From NCBI GenBank assembly GCA_965213775.1, contig CBDCAC010000002.1, forward strand, positions 124,001 through 188,000: a DNA stretch of 64,000 nucleotides, given 5' to 3'. Numbering within the stretch: the first letter of the stretch is position 1; each line of letters opens with the position of its first letter. This DNA is from Lichenicoccus sp965213775 (GTDB lineage: Bacteria; Pseudomonadota; Alphaproteobacteria; Acetobacterales; Acetobacteraceae). A program made the translations under genes and the position numbers. This document shows positions 1 through 8,244 of this stretch, in pieces. The notes beneath the pieces were generated by a model. The model was not told where the DNA came from. It worked only from the letters and a program-made list of their open reading frames with translations, and made no database searches.

Positions 1-264
1 AAGATCGAGGTGAACGGTCCGGGCCGGCATCCGCTGTATGCGGCCCTGACCGAAGCGCTGCCTGAGGCGCGCGCCAGGCCCGACAGCACGATGCGCGCGA
101 GACTCGCCTCGCACGGGGTGGTGCCGGCATCGGGTGACGTGCTGTGGAATTTCGAGAAGTTCCTGATCTCGCGCGACGGTGTCGCAGTGGAACGTTTCGC
201 GCCGGACCTGCCGCCCGACGACGCAATCGTTCTAGACGCGTTAAAAATGCAGTTGGGGGGCTGA
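1..264 (+). CDS. Glutathione peroxidase, C-terminal part (5' cut by window edge)
   Basis: The reading frame is open from base 1 and ends with TGA at 262-264. The peptide begins KIEVNG...HPLYAAL and ends with WNFEKFLISRDG followed by VERFAP, the C-terminal signature of the thiol-dependent glutathione peroxidase family, which reduces hydroperoxides using glutathione or thioredoxin. The catalytic Cys (or Sec) and Gln lie upstream of the window and cannot be checked; the Trp-Asn pair of the WNF motif, part of the family active site, is present. An internal ATG at 85 is not a plausible start. An AT-richer spacer follows. Confidence 0.85.
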   Translation, partial: KIEVNGPGRHPLYAALTEALPEARARPDSTMRARLASHGVVPASGDVLWNFEKFLISRDGVAVERFAPDLPPDDAIVLDALKMQLGG

Positions 265-322
265 AACTTCACAATAACTATAGCAGCGGGCGAAAAAAAC
301 GGCTATCACGGCCATATCGTGC

Positions 323-340
323 CAGTAACGATGGTTACTG
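323..340. terminator. Small hairpin downstream of the peroxidase gene
   Basis: CAGTAAC (323-329) and GTTACTG (334-340) form a perfect 7-bp stem with a 4-base loop. It sits 60 bases after the peroxidase stop and 40 bases before the next start. No T-run follows, so it could be a terminator-like 3' structure or part of the leader of the next gene. Confidence 0.3.
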
Positions 341-381
341 CGTCGCTGGTGTTCTGTGTGTTTATATCAAGGAAAGATAAG

Positions 382-627
382 ATGCGCTCATTTCTCGCTG
401 CTGGACTGGTGCTCTCCTTCTGCTACGGCCAGGGATCGCTGCCTGCGGCTCGTATCGCGTCGGCCCAGCCGCAGCCGCCGGTCGCGGCGCTGCAGCCGCA
501 GCCGCCGCTGGCGATGATGCAGCCGCAGCCGCCGCTGGCGATGATGCAGCCGCAGCCGCCGCTGGCGATGATGCAGCCCCAGCCGCCGGTCGCGGCCATG
601 CAGCCCCAGCCGCCGCTGGCTGCCTGA
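382..627 (+). CDS. Small exported protein with Gln-Pro-rich tandem repeats
   Basis: The ATG at 382 follows the purine-rich AAGGAAAGATAAG and is preferred over an in-frame ATG at 319, which would put a non-signal sequence first. The 81-residue product begins with a signal-peptide-like stretch (MRSF, then a hydrophobic LAAGLVL core, then a small-residue region about residues 20-28). The rest is a tandem array of a 9-residue unit close to QPQPPLAMM, six or so copies, encoded by near-identical 27-bp repeats. No catalytic domain is present. I do not recognise a family; the shape suggests a periplasmic or surface-exposed extended peptide. Copy number is likely to vary between strains because the DNA repeats are nearly perfect. 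Confidence 0.6.
   Translation: MRSFLAAGLVLSFCYGQGSLPAARIASAQPQPPVAALQPQPPLAMMQPQPPLAMMQPQPPLAMMQPQPPVAAMQPQPPLAA
466..624 (+). repeat. 27-bp coding tandem repeat
   Basis: About six copies of a 27-bp unit (CAGCCGCAGCCGCCGCTGGC plus GATGATG, with a GTCGCGGCG variant at both ends) make up most of the preceding small gene. The unit length is a multiple of three, so gain or loss of a copy keeps the frame. Confidence 0.85.
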
Positions 628-693
628 GTCTCCTTCCCGACCCGCGGGCCGGGGTACGTTGTCAGCCTCCGTCGGCGGCGCTATCAGCGGCCG

Positions 694-1272
694 ATGGACA
701 TCTCGACCAACGATCTTGAGATGCTGCTATCGCGCCGCTCGGTCTCGGCACTGGTCGATCCGGCGCCTGCCGGCGAGGCGCTGGAGCTGATCCTGCGCGC
801 CGGCCTGTGCGCGCCAGACCACGGCCGGCTGGCACCCTGGCGCTACGTGCTGGTCCGGGGTGGCGCGCGCGCCCGCCTCGCCGACATCGTCGCGGCCGCA
901 CTCGGCCGCCGCGATCCGGACGCGACCGTGGCGATGATCGACAAGCAGCGCGGCAAGTTCCTGCGCGCGCCGCTGATCGTCGCGCTCGGCGCGCGGATCC
1001 GCACCGACCACAAGGTGCCGCCGTCGGAGCAGATGTTGGCGGTGGCGGCGGGGGCGATGAACCTGCTCAACGCGATCCACGCGACGGGCTTCGGCGCGAT
1101 CTGGGTGACCGGCGCCAACGCCTACGATCCCGCGGTGGCCTCGGCACTCGGGCTGCACGCGCCGGACTGCCTGGCCGGCTTCCTGTTCGTCGGCACCCCG
1201 GCCGGGCCGCCGGGCCCGACGCCGCGACCGGACCTGGCCGATCACGTGCTGGACTGGTCCGGCGACGCCTGA
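694..1272 (+). CDS. Nitroreductase-family FMN protein (YdjA-like)
   Basis: The 192-residue product matches the short, YdjA-like branch of the NAD(P)H-dependent nitroreductase family. It opens with LLSRRSVSAL, an R-R-S phosphate-binding motif for FMN, followed by APDHGRLAPWRYVLVRG, the typical 'P-x-x-x-x-x-P-W' segment. The middle carries AAGAMNLLNAIHATGFGAIWVTG, the helix and loop seen in this family, and the C-terminus has FLFVGTP. Such enzymes reduce nitro or quinone compounds; the physiological substrate is unknown. Start at the ATG of 694; a good Shine-Dalgarno sequence is not obvious. The gene converges on the FucU-like gene with an 18-base gap. Confidence 0.85.
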   Translation: MDISTNDLEMLLSRRSVSALVDPAPAGEALELILRAGLCAPDHGRLAPWRYVLVRGGARARLADIVAAALGRRDPDATVAMIDKQRGKFLRAPLIVALGARIRTDHKVPPSEQMLAVAAGAMNLLNAIHATGFGAIWVTGANAYDPAVASALGLHAPDCLAGFLFVGTPAGPPGPTPRPDLADHVLDWSGDA

Positions 1273-1290
1273 GCGGCGGCCGCCGCAGGG

Positions 1291-1713
1291 TCAGCGCATC
1301 ACGCCCTTGGTCAGGATCACGTTGCCGTAGAGGCGCGCCTCGCCGGTCTGCACCACGGCGTAGGCGGCGCGCGCCGTCTCGTAGAAGGCGTAGCGCTCGA
1401 TCGCCACCGGCGCCGGACCGTCATGGGCGTGAAGAATACGGGTGAAGTCGGCCACCGCCTCTGGCACCGCGGCGGCGTCGCCGACCACCTGCATGGTCAC
1501 CGCCGCGTCGTCGACGAAGTCGTCGAGCGGCAGCAGCGACAGCACCGCCCGCAGCACCGCCGCCGCGTCGAGGCCGGGCAGCCAGTGCACCCGCCTGCCG
1601 CAGCTCGCGGCGGGGAAGTTGGCGTCCACGATCGCGATCCGGTCGCCATGGCCCATCGAGGCCAGGCTGTGCAGCAGGTCCGGGCTCAGCAGCGGGTCGA
1701 TTCCGCGCAGCAT
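1291..1713 (-). CDS. fucU: RbsD/FucU family sugar mutarotase, FucU-type
   Basis: This family interconverts sugar anomers (L-fucose alpha/beta, or pyranose/furanose ribose) after uptake. The 140-residue product begins MLRGIDPLLSPDLLHSLASM, then GHGDRIAIVDANFPA, the conserved H-G-D...D-A-N-F-P motif that carries the catalytic histidine and aspartate, and ends YGNVILTKGV, a typical FucU C-terminus. The ATG at 1713 is chosen because an upstream in-frame ATG would add 52 residues unlike the family. It is divergent from a CUT2 sugar ABC transporter, which suggests that the imported sugar is a fucose- or ribose-like monosaccharide; the exact sugar is not readable from sequence. Confidence 0.85.
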   Translation of the reverse strand: MLRGIDPLLSPDLLHSLASMGHGDRIAIVDANFPAASCGRRVHWLPGLDAAAVLRAVLSLLPLDDFVDDAAVTMQVVGDAAAVPEAVADFTRILHAHDGPAPVAIERYAFYETARAAYAVVQTGEARLYGNVILTKGVMR

Positions 1714-1823
1714 CGTCGTCGTCTCCCGGGTCCGCGCAACGCTGCCCGCAACTGGACAGTATCCCGCGCCCGCGACGCCTGTCGATCCGCCGACAGCGAT
1801 CGGCCGCCGGCGCGGATTGCACG

Positions 1824-1852
1824 TTGACAGCGGCGTCGCTCCTCCATCCAAT
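1824..1852 (+). promoter_or_regulatory. Candidate sigma-70 promoter for the sugar ABC operon
   Basis: TTGACA (1824-1829) is a perfect -35 hexamer. Seventeen bases later lies TCCAAT (1847-1852), which matches four of six -10 positions. It lies about 80 bases before the proposed GTG start of the binding protein, in the 217-base region between the divergent fucU and ABC genes. Confidence 0.4.
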
Positions 1853-1930
1853 GAAGCCAAGCGGAGCAAGTCCGCACGGTCCGGTGCCGCAGAAGGCGGC
1901 GTGAATACCGGCGCGGGGAGAGCAGGTCAC

Positions 1931-2929
1931 GTGAGAATATATCCGCAGGATCGCACGGCCGCGGGGCGTCGCGCCGCACTTGTCATGCTTGTCGCGGTCG
2001 CGTCCGGGCTGCCGCTGCTCGCCCCGTCCCGTGCGCAGGCCGCCGAGACCATCCCGATCATCGTCAAGGATACCACCGCGCAGTACTGGCAGATCGTGCT
2101 GGCGGGGGCGCGCAAGGCCGGTAAGGATCTCGGCGTCAACGTGCCGGCGATGGGCGCGCAGAGCGAGGCCGATATCCCGGGCCAGCTCAGCGCGCTCGAG
2201 AACGCGACCGCCTCGCATCCGGCCGCGATCGTGATCTCGCCGACCCAGTTCGCCGCCCTCGGCCCGCCGATCACCGACGCCGCCAAGACGGTCAAGATCA
2301 TCGGCATCGATTCCGCCGCCGATACCCAGGCTTTCACCTCGTTCCTGACCACCGACAACGTCAAGGGCGGCGCCGCCGCCGCCGACGCGCTGGGGGCGGC
2401 GATCAAGGCCAAGAACGGCAAGGCTTCCGGCGACGTCGCGATCATCGTCTCGCTGCCCGGCGTCGGTTCGCTCGACCAGCGCGTGAAGGGCTTCAAGACC
2501 GAGCTGGCGGCGAAGTATCCCGACCTGAAGATCATCGCCGTGCGCGTCGCCGACGGACAGGTCACCACCGGGCTGAACATCGCCAACGACCTGCTCACCG
2601 CCAACCCCGATCTCGCCGGGATCTTCTGCGTCAACCTGACGATGAGCCAGGGTGCCAGCCAGGCGATCGCCGAGATCAAGCCGCCGAAGCTGAGCATGGT
2701 GGCGTTCGACAGCGACCAGAAGCTGGCCGGCGAGGTGCGCGACGGGCTGGTGGCGGCGATGATCGTCCAGGACCCGTATCGCATGGGCTATGACGGGGTG
2801 AAGACCGCGCTGGCGGCGTCGCGCGGCCAGCCGGTGCCCAAGAACGTCGATACCGGCGTCAACACCATCGACAAGACCAACATCGACACGCCGCACTCGC
2901 AGGCGCTGCTCAATCCCAAGCTGAACTGA
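1931..2929 (+). CDS. Sugar ABC transporter substrate-binding protein 1 (CUT2, RbsB-like)
   Basis: Periplasmic receptor that delivers a monosaccharide to the adjacent ATPase and permease. The GTG at 1931 is chosen: GGGGAGAGCAGG lies just upstream and it yields a signal peptide (RRAALVMLVAVASGLPLL, cleaved near AQAAE). Longer in-frame extensions read into the upstream spacer. The mature part (IPIIVKDTTAQYWQIVLAGA...) has the periplasmic-binding-protein type 1 fold: DIPGQLSALENATASHPAAIVISPT, and later GVGSLDQRVKGF and VAFDSDQK. The protein has 332 residues, normal for the family. It is followed 8 bases later by its ATPase. Confidence 0.88.
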   Translation: MRIYPQDRTAAGRRAALVMLVAVASGLPLLAPSRAQAAETIPIIVKDTTAQYWQIVLAGARKAGKDLGVNVPAMGAQSEADIPGQLSALENATASHPAAIVISPTQFAALGPPITDAAKTVKIIGIDSAADTQAFTSFLTTDNVKGGAAAADALGAAIKAKNGKASGDVAIIVSLPGVGSLDQRVKGFKTELAAKYPDLKIIAVRVADGQVTTGLNIANDLLTANPDLAGIFCVNLTMSQGASQAIAEIKPPKLSMVAFDSDQKLAGEVRDGLVAAMIVQDPYRMGYDGVKTALAASRGQPVPKNVDTGVNTIDKTNIDTPHSQALLNPKLN

Positions 2930-2937
2930 GCGCCGCG

Positions 2938-4494
2938 GTGACCGCCGCGGGCGCGGCTCCGGTCCCCGCACCCGGCCAGGGCGCGTCTGGACCGAATGCG
3001 TCTGGACCGGATGCGTCTGGGCCGATCATGGAGCTGAGGCGCGTCGACAAGCGCTTCACCGGCACCTACGCGCTCAAGGCGGTCAGCCTCGCCTTCGAGG
3101 AGGGCGAGATCCACGCCGTGGTCGGCGAGAACGGCGCCGGCAAGTCGACCATGATCAAGATCCTCACCGGCGCCTATCCGCGCAGCGGCGGCGAGATCCT
3201 GTGGCGCGGCCGCGAGGTGGCGCTGCAGACCCCGCATGACGCGATCGCGCTGGGCATCAGCGCGGTGCACCAGGAGGTGGTGCTGTGCCGCCATCTCGAC
3301 GTCGCCGCCAACATGTTCCTCGGCGACGAGAAGAGCGGCGGCGGGCTGCTGCGCAAGCGACAGATGCGCGCCGCCGCGCAGGCGGTGCTGGACGATCTCG
3401 GTTTCCAGATCGACGCCGCCGCCCAGCTCGGCGCGCTCACCATCGGACAGCAGCAGCTGGTGGCGACGGCGCGTGCCGCGATGCGCGGCACCAGGTTCCT
3501 GATCCTCGACGAGCCGACCGGCTACCTGACCCGACAGGAGACCGACCAGCTGTTCCGGCTGGTGCGCCGGCTGAACGCCGAGGGCGTCACCATCATCTAT
3601 ATCAGCCACCGCATGGAGGAGATCTTCGAGCTCTCGCACCGCGTCTCGGTGCTGCGCGACGGCGTGCTGATCTCGACCCACCGGACCGCGGAGACCGACG
3701 AGCGCGCGCTGATCCGCGACATGGTCGCGCGCTCGATCGAGGAGGTGCACTACAAGGAGCCGGTCGCGCGCGGCGCGGCCCTGCTGCAGGTGTCGGAGCT
3801 GAGCGGGCCGGGCTTCTCCGACGTCTCGCTCGACGTCCACGAGGGCGAGGTGGTCGGGCTGTACGGGCTGATCGGCGCCGGCCGCAGCGAATTCGTGCAG
3901 TGCCTGTTCGGACGCACCCGCAAGTCCGCCGGCAGCGTCAGCTTCAAGGGAAGGCCGGTCGACATCAGGCGCGAGCGGCAGGCGATCGACCTCGGCATCG
4001 CCCTGGTGCCGGAGAGCCGGCGCGACCAGGGGCTGTGCCTCAATCTCGGCGTCGGCTTCAACCTCAACCTGCCGATCCTGGATCGCCTCGGCCGCGGCGG
4101 CATCATGGATGGCGGCGCCGAGCGCGAGGCGGCGGGCAAGCAGATCCGCGACATGCGCATCGTCGCCGCCTCGCAGCAGATCCAGGCCTCGACGCTGTCG
4201 GGCGGCAACCAGCAGAAGCTGGTGATCGGCAAGTGGCTCAGCCACGGGGCGGACCTGTTCATCTTCGACGAGCCGACCGTGGGCGTCGATGTCGGCACCA
4301 AGGTCGAGATCTACAAGCTGTTCGCCCGCCTGCTGCATCGCGGCGCGGGCATCATCCTGATCTCCTCCTACCTGCCCGAGGTGCGCGACCTGTCGGACCG
4401 GCTGCACGTGTTCCGCCGCGGCCGGCGCGTCGCCAGCTACGCCCCGCGCGAGGTGGAGGCCGAGACCATCCTGAAGGAGGCGATCGGTGTCTGA
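2938..4494 (+). CDS. Sugar ABC transporter ATPase 1 (CUT2, RbsA/MglA-like, two NBDs)
   Basis: Fused double nucleotide-binding subunit that powers import of a monosaccharide. NBD1 has Walker A GENGAGKST (residues 63-71), TIGQQQLVATARA in place of a canonical LSGGQ, and Walker B FLILDEPT near residue 190. NBD2 has a degenerate Walker A (GLIGAGRSE, no Lys-Ser/Thr), the signature LSGGNQQKLVIGKWL and FIFDEPTVGVDVG, the usual RbsA pattern of one weak site. The GTG at 2938 gives 518 residues. An ATG at 3028 would remove the first 30 residues, which are a low-complexity repeat (ASGPN, ASGPD, ASGPI), so the true start is uncertain. It overlaps the permease start by 8 bases. Confidence 0.9.
   Translation: MTAAGAAPVPAPGQGASGPNASGPDASGPIMELRRVDKRFTGTYALKAVSLAFEEGEIHAVVGENGAGKSTMIKILTGAYPRSGGEILWRGREVALQTPHDAIALGISAVHQEVVLCRHLDVAANMFLGDEKSGGGLLRKRQMRAAAQAVLDDLGFQIDAAAQLGALTIGQQQLVATARAAMRGTRFLILDEPTGYLTRQETDQLFRLVRRLNAEGVTIIYISHRMEEIFELSHRVSVLRDGVLISTHRTAETDERALIRDMVARSIEEVHYKEPVARGAALLQVSELSGPGFSDVSLDVHEGEVVGLYGLIGAGRSEFVQCLFGRTRKSAGSVSFKGRPVDIRRERQAIDLGIALVPESRRDQGLCLNLGVGFNLNLPILDRLGRGGIMDGGAEREAAGKQIRDMRIVAASQQIQASTLSGGNQQKLVIGKWLSHGADLFIFDEPTVGVDVGTKVEIYKLFARLLHRGAGIILISSYLPEVRDLSDRLHVFRRGRRVASYAPREVEAETILKEAIGV
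2983..3027 (+). repeat. 15-bp tandem repeat, three copies
   Basis: GCGTCTGGACCGAAT, GCGTCTGGACCGGAT and GCGTCTGGGCCGATC lie head to tail. They encode ASGPN-ASGPD-ASGPI at the N-terminus of the ATPase and end one base before an alternative ATG start. Confidence 0.8.
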
Positions 4495-5467
4495 CGCCGC
4501 CACCCTGTCGACCGCCCGGAGCGGCGTCCGCGCCCGCCGCTTCGGCTTCCTGCTCAGCCTGACGCTGCTGGGCCTGCTGCTGCTGCTGTGGCTGATCCTG
4601 GCGGTCTCGACGCGCAGCTTCGCCAGCTACGGCAACTTCACCAACCTGATGCGCCAGGCCTCGCTGTGGATCATCATCGCGATCGGCCAGACCTTCGTCA
4701 TCATCACCGCCGGCATCGACCTGTCGGTCGGCGCCGTGGTCGGGCTGGCCAGCACCGTGGTGGCGCTGCTGCTGGTGGCGCACGTGCCGATCGCGCTCGC
4801 CTGCCTGGTGACCATCCTGATGGGTATCGGCATCGGCGCCTTCCACGGCTTCGCCATCGTCAGCATGCGCCTGCCGCCCTTCATCACCACGCTGGCGACG
4901 CTGACGACGCTGCGCGGCATCGGCCTGCTGATGACCGGCGGACAGACCATCGCCGGCTTCCCGCACAGCTTCGGCGCGTTCTCGCGCGGCGCCCTGCTCG
5001 GCATCCCGAACCTGTTCTGGATGGTGATCCTGGTCGCGATCCCGGCCTACCTGCTGCTGCACCAGACCCGGTGGGGCCGGCACATCTACGCCGCCGGCAG
5101 CAATCCGGAGGCGGCGCGGCTGTCGGGCATCAACGTGGGTGCGACGATCTACCTGGCCTACATCCTCTCCGCGACGCTGGCGGCGTTCGTCGGCATCCTC
5201 ACCGCGTCGCGCATCGGCATCGGCGTCGCCACCACCGGCGACGGCTGGGAGCTGCAGTCGATCGCCTCCTCGGTGATCGGCGGCACCTCGCTGTTCGGCG
5301 CCGTCGGCACCGTGATCGGCCCGATCCTGGGCGCGATCCTGCTCACCACGATCAACAACGGCGCCAACCTGCTCAACGTCAACCCGTTCTGGCAGCGGAT
5401 CATCACCGGCGGGCTGATCATCGTCATCGTGTTCTTCGACCAGAGGCGGCGCCGCGGGCGGGGATAG
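4487..5467 (+). CDS. Sugar ABC transporter permease 1 (CUT2, RbsC-like)
   Basis: Membrane channel subunit of 326 residues. About eight to ten hydrophobic segments are visible, starting with FGFLLSLTLLGLLLLLWLILAV (residues 20-41). Family motifs include ITAGIDLSVGAVVGL (the conserved GGIDLSVG-type loop), FITTLATLTTLRGIGLLMTGG, and the C-terminal GGTSLFGAVGTVIGPILGAILLTTINNGANLL. The start overlaps the ATPase by 8 bases, which implies translational coupling. It functions as a dimer with the ATPase just upstream. Confidence 0.9.
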   Translation: MSDAATLSTARSGVRARRFGFLLSLTLLGLLLLLWLILAVSTRSFASYGNFTNLMRQASLWIIIAIGQTFVIITAGIDLSVGAVVGLASTVVALLLVAHVPIALACLVTILMGIGIGAFHGFAIVSMRLPPFITTLATLTTLRGIGLLMTGGQTIAGFPHSFGAFSRGALLGIPNLFWMVILVAIPAYLLLHQTRWGRHIYAAGSNPEAARLSGINVGATIYLAYILSATLAAFVGILTASRIGIGVATTGDGWELQSIASSVIGGTSLFGAVGTVIGPILGAILLTTINNGANLLNVNPFWQRIITGGLIIVIVFFDQRRRRGRG

Positions 5468-5550
5468 CGAGGCCGCCGGCGGCCTTGTGCATCCAACGGC
5501 GGAGGCGCTGAATAACGGCAACGAAGAACGAATGCGCGAGCGGGGAGATC

Positions 5551-7092
5551 GTGACCGAGCACGAACAGGCGGCAATGCTGCCGGCGCTGGAGATGCGGGG
5601 CATCTCCAAGACATTCACCGGCGTGCGCGCGCTGCGCGACGTCAAGCTGCAGGCGTGGAGCGGCGAGATCCTGGCGCTGATGGGCGAGAACGGCGCCGGC
5701 AAGTCCACCCTGATGAAGATCCTGTCCGGCGCCCACCGCGCCGATCCCGGCGGCGAGATCCTGATCGACGGCAAGCCGCTGGTGATCAACGGCCCGCAGG
5801 ACGCCAAGCGCGCCGGCATCGCGATCATCTACCAGGAGCTGGCGCTGGCGCCGAACCTGTCGGTGGCCGAGAACATCTATCTCGGCAGCGAGCTGCGCCG
5901 GCCCGGCTGGCAGGTCGATCGCGCCGCCATGGAGGCGCGCTGCGCGCCGGTGCTGCAGCGCCTCGGCGCGCCGTTCGGGCCGCGCACGCCGGTCGGCAGC
6001 CTGTCGATCGCCGAGCAGCAGATGGTCGAGATCGCCCGCGCGCTGCACGGCGACAGCCGCATCCTGGTGCTCGACGAGCCCACCACCGCGCTATCCTCGC
6101 GCGAGACCGAGCACCTGTTCCGGTTGGTGCGCCAGCTGCGCTCGGAGGGCATCGCGCTGATCTACATCAGCCACCGTATGGCGGAGGTGTACGAGCTCGC
6201 CGACCGCGTCACCGTGCTGCGCGACGGCAGCTTCGCCGGCACGCTCTCGCGCGACCAGATCAGCGCCGAGGCCATCGTCAAGATGATGGTGGGCCGCGAC
6301 CTGTCGAGCTTCTACACCAAGGCGCACGATCCGGACGCCACCCACCCGCACGTGGTGCTCGAGGTCGACGGCGTCACCGATGGCGGCCGTCGCGTCAAGC
6401 CCTGCTCGTTCCGCCTCAACAAGGGCGAGGTGCTGGGCCTCGCGGGGCTGGTCGGCGCCGGGCGCACCGAGCTCGCCCGGCTGATCTTCGGCGCCGACCG
6501 CAAGGCCGGCGGCAGCGTCCGGATCGAGGGCCGGGAGGTCTCGATCCGCAGCCCGGCCGAGGCGCTGGAGCGGGGCATCGCCTACCTCACCGAGGACCGC
6601 AAGGCGCTCGGCCTGTTCCTCGACATGTCCTGCGGCGCCAACATCAATCTCGGCGTCATCGCGCGCGACGCCCGCGGCCGCAGCCTGCTCGACCTCGCCC
6701 GCGCCCGCGCCCGCGCCCGCGACGCCTTCCGCAACCTCCGCGTCCGCGCGGCGAGCGCGCTGGTCCCGGTGGGCAGCCTCTCCGGCGGCAACCAGCAGAA
6801 GATCCTGCTCGCGCGCCTGCTGGAGACCGGGCCGAAGGTGCTGATCCTCGACGAGCCGACCCGCGGCGTCGATGTCGGCGCCAAGTCCGAGATCTACCGC
6901 ATCATCGACGAGCTGGCGCGTCGCGGCATCGCGATCCTGGTGATCTCGTCGGAGCTGCCGGAGATCATCGGCATCTGCGACCGCGTGCTGGTGATGCGCG
7001 AGGGTCATATCGCCGGCACCGTGGGCGGGCCGGGGGGTGCCGCGATCAACCAGGAAAACATCATGGCGCACGCCGCGGGGATAGCGGCTTAG
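5551..7092 (+). CDS. Sugar ABC transporter ATPase 2 (CUT2, RbsA-like, two NBDs)
   Basis: Second double-NBD sugar ATPase, 513 residues. NBD1 carries GENGAGKST (about residues 47-55), SIAEQQMVEIARAL as its signature region and ILVLDEPTTAL. NBD2 carries GLVGAGRTE (degenerate Walker A), LSGGNQQKILLARLL and VLILDEPTRGVDVGAK. The sequence differs throughout from ATPase 1, so this is a separate transporter and not a recent duplicate. It starts at a GTG after GGGGAGATC, 83 bases after permease 1, and is followed 11 bases later by permease 2. One stretch (about residues 375-395) is rich in Arg-Ala from a GCCCGCGCCCGC-type run. Confidence 0.9.
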   Translation: MTEHEQAAMLPALEMRGISKTFTGVRALRDVKLQAWSGEILALMGENGAGKSTLMKILSGAHRADPGGEILIDGKPLVINGPQDAKRAGIAIIYQELALAPNLSVAENIYLGSELRRPGWQVDRAAMEARCAPVLQRLGAPFGPRTPVGSLSIAEQQMVEIARALHGDSRILVLDEPTTALSSRETEHLFRLVRQLRSEGIALIYISHRMAEVYELADRVTVLRDGSFAGTLSRDQISAEAIVKMMVGRDLSSFYTKAHDPDATHPHVVLEVDGVTDGGRRVKPCSFRLNKGEVLGLAGLVGAGRTELARLIFGADRKAGGSVRIEGREVSIRSPAEALERGIAYLTEDRKALGLFLDMSCGANINLGVIARDARGRSLLDLARARARARDAFRNLRVRAASALVPVGSLSGGNQQKILLARLLETGPKVLILDEPTRGVDVGAKSEIYRIIDELARRGIAILVISSELPEIIGICDRVLVMREGHIAGTVGGPGGAAINQENIMAHAAGIAA

Positions 7093-7103
7093 GGAGGCAA
7101 ACC

Positions 7104-8165
7104 ATGGACACGCTCGACCAGACGCCGACCGCGCCGCAGTCCGCCGCCGCGATCGACACCCAGCCGCCGCAGGGCGGCGCCGGCCTGTCGGCGCGCCAGG
7201 TGCGGCTGCGCGCCGCACTGCAGGGTGCCGGCATGCTGCCGGTGCTGATCATCCTGGCACTCGGCTTCCACTTCCTCGGGGGCCACCGCTTCCTGAGCGT
7301 GCAGAACCTGTCGATCGTGGCCCAGCAGGCCGCGATCAACACCGTGCTCGCCGCCGGCATGACCTTCGTGATCCTGACCGGCGGCATCGACCTGTCGGTG
7401 GGCTCGATCCTGGCCGCCTCGGCGATGGGTGCCCTGATCGCCTCGCTGTGGGGTGCCGCCGGCGGTGCGCTCGCGATCCCGGTCTGCCTCGCGGTGGGCC
7501 TGGGCATCGGCCTGCTCAACGGCCTGCTGATCGCCTACGGCAAGCTGCCGCCCTTCATCGTGACCCTCGGCTCGCTGACCGCGGTGCGCGGCCTCGCCCG
7601 CCTGATGGGTGCCGACAACACCGTGTTCAATCCGAACCTGAACTATGCCTGGATCGGCAATGACGGGATCACCATCCTGCCCGGCATCGCCATTCCGTGG
7701 CTCGCCATCATCGCCATCCTGGTGATCCTGGTCTCCTGGTTCGTGCTCAAGCGCACCGTGCTGGGCGTGCGCATCTACGCCGTCGGCGGCAACGCGGCGG
7801 CGGCGCGTCTGTCGGGCATCAACGTGCCGGTGATCCTGCTGTTCGTCTACGCGGTGTCCGGGGCACTCGCCGGGCTCGGCGGCGTGATGTCGTCGGCACG
7901 GCTCTACGCCGCCAACGGCCTCCAGCTCGGGCAGAGCTACGAGCTCGACGCGATCGCCGCCGTGATCCTCGGCGGCACCTCGTTCGTCGGCGGCGTCGGC
8001 TCGATCTGGGGCACGCTGATCGGCGCCCTGATCATCGCGGTGTTGACCAACGGGCTGATCCTGGTCGGCGTCTCCGATATCTGGCAGTTCATCGTCAAGG
8101 GGCTGGTGATCATCGGCGCCGTGGCGCTCGACCGCTTCCGCCAGCAGGGCGGTGCCCGCACCTGA
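7104..8165 (+). CDS. Sugar ABC transporter permease 2 (CUT2, RbsC-like)
   Basis: The ATG at 7104 follows AGGGAGG at an ideal distance; the frame is open far upstream but that part is out of phase with the ATPase gene. The 353-residue product has an N-terminal cytoplasmic tail of about 40 residues, then membrane segments. Diagnostic motifs are ILTGGIDLSVGSILAASAMG, LPPFIVTLGSLTAVRG, GVRIYAVGGNAAAARLSGI and GGTSFVGGVGSIWGTLIGALII. It pairs with ATPase 2 and binding protein 2. Confidence 0.9.
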   Translation: MDTLDQTPTAPQSAAAIDTQPPQGGAGLSARQVRLRAALQGAGMLPVLIILALGFHFLGGHRFLSVQNLSIVAQQAAINTVLAAGMTFVILTGGIDLSVGSILAASAMGALIASLWGAAGGALAIPVCLAVGLGIGLLNGLLIAYGKLPPFIVTLGSLTAVRGLARLMGADNTVFNPNLNYAWIGNDGITILPGIAIPWLAIIAILVILVSWFVLKRTVLGVRIYAVGGNAAAARLSGINVPVILLFVYAVSGALAGLGGVMSSARLYAANGLQLGQSYELDAIAAVILGGTSFVGGVGSIWGTLIGALIIAVLTNGLILVGVSDIWQFIVKGLVIIGAVALDRFRQQGGART

Positions 8166-8244
8166 GACGCGTCTTCCCTCGCGGGGCGGGATCGGCCCGA
8201 CCGCCTCGCCACCCCATCCTCTGACGGGCCCAAGGAAACTCTCG

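Noticed and set aside
5487..7103. Long frame that runs in phase into permease 2
   Set aside because: It is out of phase with ATPase 2, which has all family motifs; the permease starts at 7104 with a strong ribosome binding site.
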